The notes under the pieces: model-generated
Database searches by the model: none
Told to the model about the DNA's origin: nothing
What the model saw: the letters and a program-made list of their open reading frames with translations, nothing else
In this document: piece after piece, positions 59,765 through 64,000 of the stretch
How the letters are laid out: each line of letters starts with the position of its first letter
Numbering within the stretch: position 1 is the first letter of the stretch
Position numbers and translations under genes: made by a program
Assembly (NCBI RefSeq): GCF_002846365.1
Contig: NZ_PJMW01000002.1
Span: 992,001 to 1,056,000, forward strand
Reading direction: 5' to 3'
DNA: 64,000 nt
DNA from: Nocardia fluminea
Lineage (GTDB): Bacteria; Actinomycetota; Actinomycetes; Mycobacteriales; Mycobacteriaceae

Positions 59765-61606
59765 CTATTTCGTCGCGGCCCGCAAGTGTTCGACGGTGCA
59801 GCGGCCGGAAGCGTCGACGGTGACGACCGTGTCGGCGTGATGGCCGGCGGGGAGCTGATGGGTGACGACGACGACCGTCCGGTCGGGGGCGACGAGGCCG
59901 CTGTTCGCGTCGAGGAGATCGCGCAGCAGCTGATCGCCTTCGGCAGCCGCGAGATGTTCGGTCGGTTCGTCCAGGAGCAGGGTGTGCGCCGGGGCGACGA
60001 GGGCGCGGGCGAGCAGGATGCGGCGACGTTGACCACCGGATACCGCGGCCGCGCCGGCGGTGAGCGTGGTGTGTACACCCTCCGGCAACGATGCCAGCCA
60101 TGCCCCGAGACCGACCGCGCGCAGGGCGCTTTCGGCTTCGCCGAGGGTGAGGTCACCGCGCGCCACGCGCAGGTTCTCCAGAATCGAGGTGCCGAACAGG
60201 TGCGCGTCCTCCGCGAAAAAGGTGACGCGGTCCTTCGGCGTGCCGAACAGCCCCGCCCACACCATCAACAGTGTCGTCTTCCCCGCCCCGCTCGGCCCGA
60301 CCACAACCACCCGTCGCCCCGTCGGCATCGGTATGGCCGTGGCCCATGGATCCGTCCTGGATCCTCCGGTAGCGACCGCGGGTTCCGGAGCCGCCGCGGA
60401 TCTCCGGTCTACCTCAGCAGGCTCGTCCGCCGCCCACTCGCGTCGCGCGTTCCCACCACCATCGGCGCCCAGAGTGCCGTGTGGTTCCGCCGAGACGCCA
60501 CGGAGGCGGTGCAGGGCCGCGCGCGAGGTGGTGAGGGCGGTCGCGGCGGCGGGCAGCGCACCCACGGCTTCGAAGGCGGACAGCGGGACCAGCACCAGGA
60601 TCGTCAGTGCCATCGGAGTCATGCCCCCGGGCAGGCCGCCGGTCGGCCCGTAGGCCGCGATGCCGACCAGCAGCGCACCGAACGCGCTGATCCCGATCGA
60701 CAGCGGGGTGGCCGCGGCCGCCCACGCACTCCGCGAGGCAGCCGAGTCCTCCGAGATCACCGCCCGCTGAGAAGCCCTGTCCGCCACCGCGAGCGCCGCG
60801 TCCAGCCGCCCCGCCACGCGAAGCTCGGCGGCATGGTCGAGCACCGTGAGCCCCTCGGCGGCGAACTCGGCCCGATCGGCCCGCACCGCCCGCTCGGCAT
60901 CCCGCGCGGCCACCGCCGACAACCAGGGCGCGAGAATTCCCGACACCCCCAGCGCCACAGCGAGAATCACCGCGGCAAGCGGCGAGATCGTCGCGATCAG
61001 CCCGACCGCGGCCAGCGACAACACCACGGCGACGGCCACGGGCACCAGCACCCGAACAACCACCGCCCCTAGATCGTCGATATCGGCACCGATCCGGACG
61101 AGCACGTCACCGCGCCGCAACGCATGACCCGCGCCGCCTGCCCTCCCCTGCGGCTCGCCCACGCCTTTCGCCGCGCCACGCTGCCCAGGGCCGACTCTCT
61201 TCACCGGGCCGGAGCTCCGGTCGGCACCGGCCCGGCCTGTGACAACACCGGTTCGCGTCTCCGGTCGACCGCTCCGATCTCGCCACCACCAGACATCCGA
61301 CTGCGCCAACGTGCGATACACCGAGGTCCGCGCGGTCGTCATCGCCCGTAACGCCACGTCGTGGGTAGCCAGCCGCTCCAGGTACCGGCACAACCCCCGC
61401 GAGATGCCGAGTGCCCGCACCGCGACCACCGCGACGCTCAGATCCAGCACCGGCGGCATCTGCCAGGCCCGCGCGATCAACCACGCGGCGAGCGCGGCCA
61501 ACCCGAGGCCGCTGCCCAGCGCCGCGACGCCCCAGGCGATCGCGACCGCGACCCGCGCGGGCGACAACGCGAGCAGCCGCCACATCTGCCGCAGATCGCC
61601 GATCAT
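59765..61606 (-). CDS. cydC: cytochrome bd biogenesis ABC exporter subunit CydC (atypical)
   Basis: 613 residues of fused membrane and ATPase domains. Walker A VGPSGAGKTTLL, signature VSGGQRRRILLARAL, Walker B HTLLLDEPTEHLA and switch His in VVVVTHQLPAGHHAD. With CydD it exports reduced thiols (glutathione/cysteine in E. coli) needed for cytochrome bd assembly. Two oddities: a ~55-residue Gly/Arg-rich insertion (about 108-163) in the first membrane domain where others have a short loop, and loss of the normal first strands and A-loop before Walker A, replaced by a Pro/Ala/Gly-rich linker (about 400-450). ATG 61606 overlaps the cydD stop (ATGA). Confidence 0.88.
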   Translation of the reverse strand: MIGDLRQMWRLLALSPARVAVAIAWGVAALGSGLGLAALAAWLIARAWQMPPVLDLSVAVVAVRALGISRGLCRYLERLATHDVALRAMTTARTSVYRTLAQSDVWWWRDRSGRPETRTGVVTGRAGADRSSGPVKRVGPGQRGAAKGVGEPQGRAGGAGHALRRGDVLVRIGADIDDLGAVVVRVLVPVAVAVVLSLAAVGLIATISPLAAVILAVALGVSGILAPWLSAVAARDAERAVRADRAEFAAEGLTVLDHAAELRVAGRLDAALAVADRASQRAVISEDSAASRSAWAAAATPLSIGISAFGALLVGIAAYGPTGGLPGGMTPMALTILVLVPLSAFEAVGALPAAATALTTSRAALHRLRGVSAEPHGTLGADGGGNARREWAADEPAEVDRRSAAAPEPAVATGGSRTDPWATAIPMPTGRRVVVVGPSGAGKTTLLMVWAGLFGTPKDRVTFFAEDAHLFGTSILENLRVARGDLTLGEAESALRAVGLGAWLASLPEGVHTTLTAGAAAVSGGQRRRILLARALVAPAHTLLLDEPTEHLAAAEGDQLLRDLLDANSGLVAPDRTVVVVTHQLPAGHHADTVVTVDASGRCTVEHLRAATK

Positions 61607-63720
61607 GAGACCTCCGCTCCGAACCCGGCCGACTCGCCGGAGGAACCCAGCGCGCGCGAGGAGGCCGAGTCGAGTCGCGCCTGCGGTTTGCCCGGTACCC
61701 CGGCGGCGGCCGGCCTGCTGGTGTTCGTGTCGGTCCCAGGTGTGGAATTGCTGGTCACCACCGCGCCCGGATCGACAATCGCCGACGTGTCCGCCGCGAC
61801 TACTTCGATCACCACATCGGCGGCCGCCAGCACGGTCGAACGGTGGGCCACGACCACGACAGTCGCGCCGCCGGCGGCGCGCTCGCGCAGGGTGCTGAGC
61901 ACGCGTTGCTCGCTCTCGGGGTCGAGATGGGCGGTGGGTTCGTCGAGGAGCAGGATCGGGCGCTGGGCGGCCAGGACGCGGGTCAGGGCGAGGCGCTGGC
62001 GTTGGCCGAGGGAGAGGCCGGTGCCGTTCTGGCCGACGACGGTGTCCCAGCCGTCGGGGAGTTCGGCGAGCACGCTCGCGAATCCTGTCGCGGCGCTCAC
62101 CGCTCGCAGATCCTCGGCGGCCGGGTCGGGGATGGCCCCGAGCAACTCGACATTGTGGCGCAAGGTGCCCGGAACCAGCACCGGCCGCTGGGGCAGCCAG
62201 GCGATCCGGCTCCACCAGCTGTCGGAGTCGAGTTCCCGAACATCGACACCGTCGACGCGGACAGCGCCTTCATCAAGTCGGACCAGCCCCAGAATCGCCT
62301 GCACCGTAGTCGATTTCCCGCACCCGTTCGGTCCGGTCAAGACGGTCACCAGGCCGGGTTCGAGCACGGCTGACAGCTGGTCGGGCGCGGTGCCCGTCCT
62401 GGCGGCAACCGACAATCCGCGCAGGGTGATTCGCGCGGGTCCCGTATTGGCGCGCGCACCCGTCGCGAGGCCGGCGTCTACCGTCCCCGGCTCCAGCGCG
62501 GTACCGCCCGCGCCCCCGTGCAGCACCACGTCGCGCACCGCACGCGCACCGGGCAGGCCGGACCCACCGCGCGCCGACCGGGCACCCGAAGCGACGACCT
62601 CGCCGCAAGCGGCGCGAGGCGACGCGGACTCGTCCCGCCTGCGCGGTTCGAGTACCGCGAAAGCTTTGTCGGCGGCCGCCATTCCGTCCTGCGCCGCATG
62701 GAACTTCTCCCCCACCTGCCGCAGCGGCCAGTACACCTCGGGCGCGAGAATCAGCGCCACCAGCCCGCTGTACAACGCCATCTCCCCGAACACCAACCGC
62801 AGCCCGATCGCGACCGCGATCAGCGCGACACTCAGCGTCGCGAGACTCTCCAGCACCATCGACGACAGGAACGCGATCCGCAGCGCGCGCATGGTCCGCT
62901 GCCGCAGGGAATCACCGAGAGCCCGCACCTGATTCGTCATCGACGGACCGTCCGCCCCCTCGCGCCCGAGGGCACGCAGGGTGGGCATTCCCGCGAACAG
63001 GTCGAGAATCTGGTCCGACAGCCGGGTCGTCGCGGCGAGCGTCGCCTCGGCGCGGCCCTGGGTGAGCAGGCCGATCAACACCATGAAGACCGGAATCAGC
63101 GGCACGGTGATCACCGCGATCAGCGCCGAGGTCCGGTCGTGCAGGGCGATGACCACCAACACCACCGGTGGCACCAGACAGGCCAGCAACAGGGCGGGCA
63201 GATAGCCCGTGAACCATCCGCGCAACCCGCTGAGACCGTTGCCGACGACGACCGCGATCTCCGTGCGCCGCAAGTCCAGTTCCCGCGGCGGCAGTTCGGC
63301 GCCCGCCCGCAGCACCGCGGTCTCGAGCTCGGCGACCACCGCGCTTCCGGCCCGGTGAGCCAGTCGCGCCTGCCACCAACTCGCCAGCCCCCGCACGCCG
63401 ACGGCTACCGCCAGGATCACCAGTTCCGTGGTCCACGCACCGAACTCACGCTTGCCCGGATCCGTGATGACTCCGGCGAGTACCCGTCCCAGCACGATCG
63501 CGATCACCACGATCGTCGCCGTGATCACCAGCGCCAGCGCGACAGCGATCACCAGATGCGGCCGCGCCGACCGCGCGTACCGCCACAACCGGGGGTCGAC
63601 CGGCCCGCGCCTCGACCGTGCCGGTGCGGCCTCGTCCGGGCCCTCGTGCGACAAGCTCTCCGGCACCACAGCGTCCGACCTTTCGCGAGCGACGATGTCC
63701 CGAGACGGGGCCGACGCCAT
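61603..63720 (-). CDS. cydD: cytochrome bd biogenesis ABC exporter subunit CydD
   Basis: 705 residues, longer than usual. Six membrane helices (about 50-330) are followed by a low-complexity linker (about 345-425) and an ATPase with Walker A TGPNGCGKSTTVQA, signature LSLGQRQRLALTRVL, Walker B PILLLDEPTAHLD and His in VVVVAHRSTVL. A ~65-residue Ser/Ala/Gly-rich tail follows the ATPase. Partner of CydC; together they supply thiols to the periplasm side for cytochrome bd maturation. It lies just downstream of cydB and overlaps cydC by 4 nt. Confidence 0.93.
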   Translation of the reverse strand: MASAPSRDIVARERSDAVVPESLSHEGPDEAAPARSRRGPVDPRLWRYARSARPHLVIAVALALVITATIVVIAIVLGRVLAGVITDPGKREFGAWTTELVILAVAVGVRGLASWWQARLAHRAGSAVVAELETAVLRAGAELPPRELDLRRTEIAVVVGNGLSGLRGWFTGYLPALLLACLVPPVVLVVIALHDRTSALIAVITVPLIPVFMVLIGLLTQGRAEATLAATTRLSDQILDLFAGMPTLRALGREGADGPSMTNQVRALGDSLRQRTMRALRIAFLSSMVLESLATLSVALIAVAIGLRLVFGEMALYSGLVALILAPEVYWPLRQVGEKFHAAQDGMAAADKAFAVLEPRRRDESASPRAACGEVVASGARSARGGSGLPGARAVRDVVLHGGAGGTALEPGTVDAGLATGARANTGPARITLRGLSVAARTGTAPDQLSAVLEPGLVTVLTGPNGCGKSTTVQAILGLVRLDEGAVRVDGVDVRELDSDSWWSRIAWLPQRPVLVPGTLRHNVELLGAIPDPAAEDLRAVSAATGFASVLAELPDGWDTVVGQNGTGLSLGQRQRLALTRVLAAQRPILLLDEPTAHLDPESEQRVLSTLRERAAGGATVVVVAHRSTVLAAADVVIEVVAADTSAIVDPGAVVTSNSTPGTDTNTSRPAAAGVPGKPQARLDSASSRALGSSGESAGFGAEVS

Positions 63721-63723
63721 CTG

Positions 63724-64000
63724 TCAGCCCTTACCGCTGCGGGGAAGACCCACCGGCGGCGGGATCTGTTCGACCCGGATCCGCTGCCGGAAAACCCAAT
63801 ACGTCCACCCCTGATAGATCAGCACGACCGGCGTCGCGAACAGCGCCGCCCAGCTCATCACCTTCAACGTATACGGCGACGAGGACGCGTTGTGGACGGT
63901 GAGGTCGTAGAGCGGGCTGATGGTCGAGGGCAGCACGTTCGGATACATCGACCCGATGATCAGCACCGTCGCCGAGACGACACCGAGCGTCGTGCCGACG
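63724..64000 (-). CDS. cydB: cytochrome bd ubiquinol oxidase subunit II (CydB), C-terminal fragment
   Basis: About 92 residues are visible before the window ends. They include the family segment GSMYPNVLPSTISPLYDLTVHNASSSPYTL split by a turn, the last membrane helix (WAALFATPVVLIYQGWTYWVF) and a short basic tail. CydB is the second structural subunit of the high-affinity quinol oxidase. The order cydB-cydD-cydC on one strand implies a cydABDC operon whose first genes lie beyond the right edge. Confidence 0.93.
   Translation of the reverse strand, partial: VGTTLGVVSATVLIIGSMYPNVLPSTISPLYDLTVHNASSSPYTLKVMSWAALFATPVVLIYQGWTYWVFRQRIRVEQIPPPVGLPRSGKG

Overview
This is a high-GC actinobacterial chromosome segment, most likely from Nocardia or a close mycolic-acid-containing relative (Mycobacteriales/Corynebacteriales). 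Supporting signs are a nocobactin/mycobactin-type salicylate siderophore locus with IdeR-like iron boxes, mycothiol synthase, an LmeA-like lipomannan protein, a polyprenol-mannose synthase, an acyl-ACP desaturase of the DesA type, ESX-associated proteins, and many leaderless start codons (TANNNT followed 6-8 nt later by ATG/GTG). From about 42.9 to 59.4 kb the gene content matches what I recall of the Mycobacterium tuberculosis Rv0813c-Rv0824c neighbourhood: desA, dusB, LCP protein, phoU, pstB, mshD, glnR, lmeA, thiX, cysA2, sseC and a nitrobindin-like gene.

Layout. 0-10.4 kb: housekeeping and accessory genes (two LysE exporters, TRIC channel, DapC-like aminotransferase, ECF41 sigma factor, HrpB helicase, DAHP synthase, AhpD/CMD protein, SDR). 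Two regulatory links stand out: an aromatic-rich leader peptide with hairpins ahead of DAHP synthase, and an ECF41-type promoter in front of the AhpD/CMD gene. 10.6-17.5 kb: an iron-regulated siderophore block with an MbtB-like NRPS, salicyl-AMP ligase and salicylate synthase. 17.7-21.5 kb: plsB-plsC phospholipid acyltransferases. 21.6-24.0 kb: DyP peroxidase, PCuAC copper chaperone and a membrane protein, preceded by a palindromic operator. 24.1-31.4 kb: membrane proteins, ppm1, a three-gene ESX/type VII-like substrate cassette, and a NarL-type two-component system with a repeat-rich putative operator.

31.5-40.4 kb: a fatty-acid or hydroxy-acid catabolic cluster (single-chain acyl-CoA carboxylase, SDR, acyl-CoA dehydrogenase, APH-like kinase, quinone oxidoreductase, TetR). 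It lies between two identical tRNA-Asp genes and carries two promoter palindromes sharing a TTGACGTCAA-like core. 40.1-42 kb: tRNA genes (Phe, Asp, Glu, Lys) and an orphan gamma-butyrolactone-receptor-type TetR protein. 42.1-49 kb: DUF937, desA, Mce-associated protein, dusB, LCP ligase, phoU. 49.1-55.1 kb: pstSCAB, mshD and glnR on the minus strand, with a 23-24 bp tandem repeat derived from the 3' end of glnR.

55.3-59.4 kb: lmeA-thiX, then a poly-cysteine leader peptide followed by DUF4395-cysA2-sseC, then a 31-residue leaderless membrane peptide coupled to a nitrobindin-like protein. 59.48-59.72 kb: a likely independent minus-strand transcript with a near-consensus promoter, a 12-codon ORF with a strong Shine-Dalgarno and a three-way-junction fold. 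59.8-64 kb: cydC, cydD and the end of cydB (cytochrome bd assembly), with an unusual CydC.

The main themes are ribosome-mediated attenuation (aromatic and Cys leaders), metal homeostasis (Fe, Cu), phosphate, nitrogen and sulfur assimilation, and envelope lipid biosynthesis. All calls come from reading the sequence; no database search was run.
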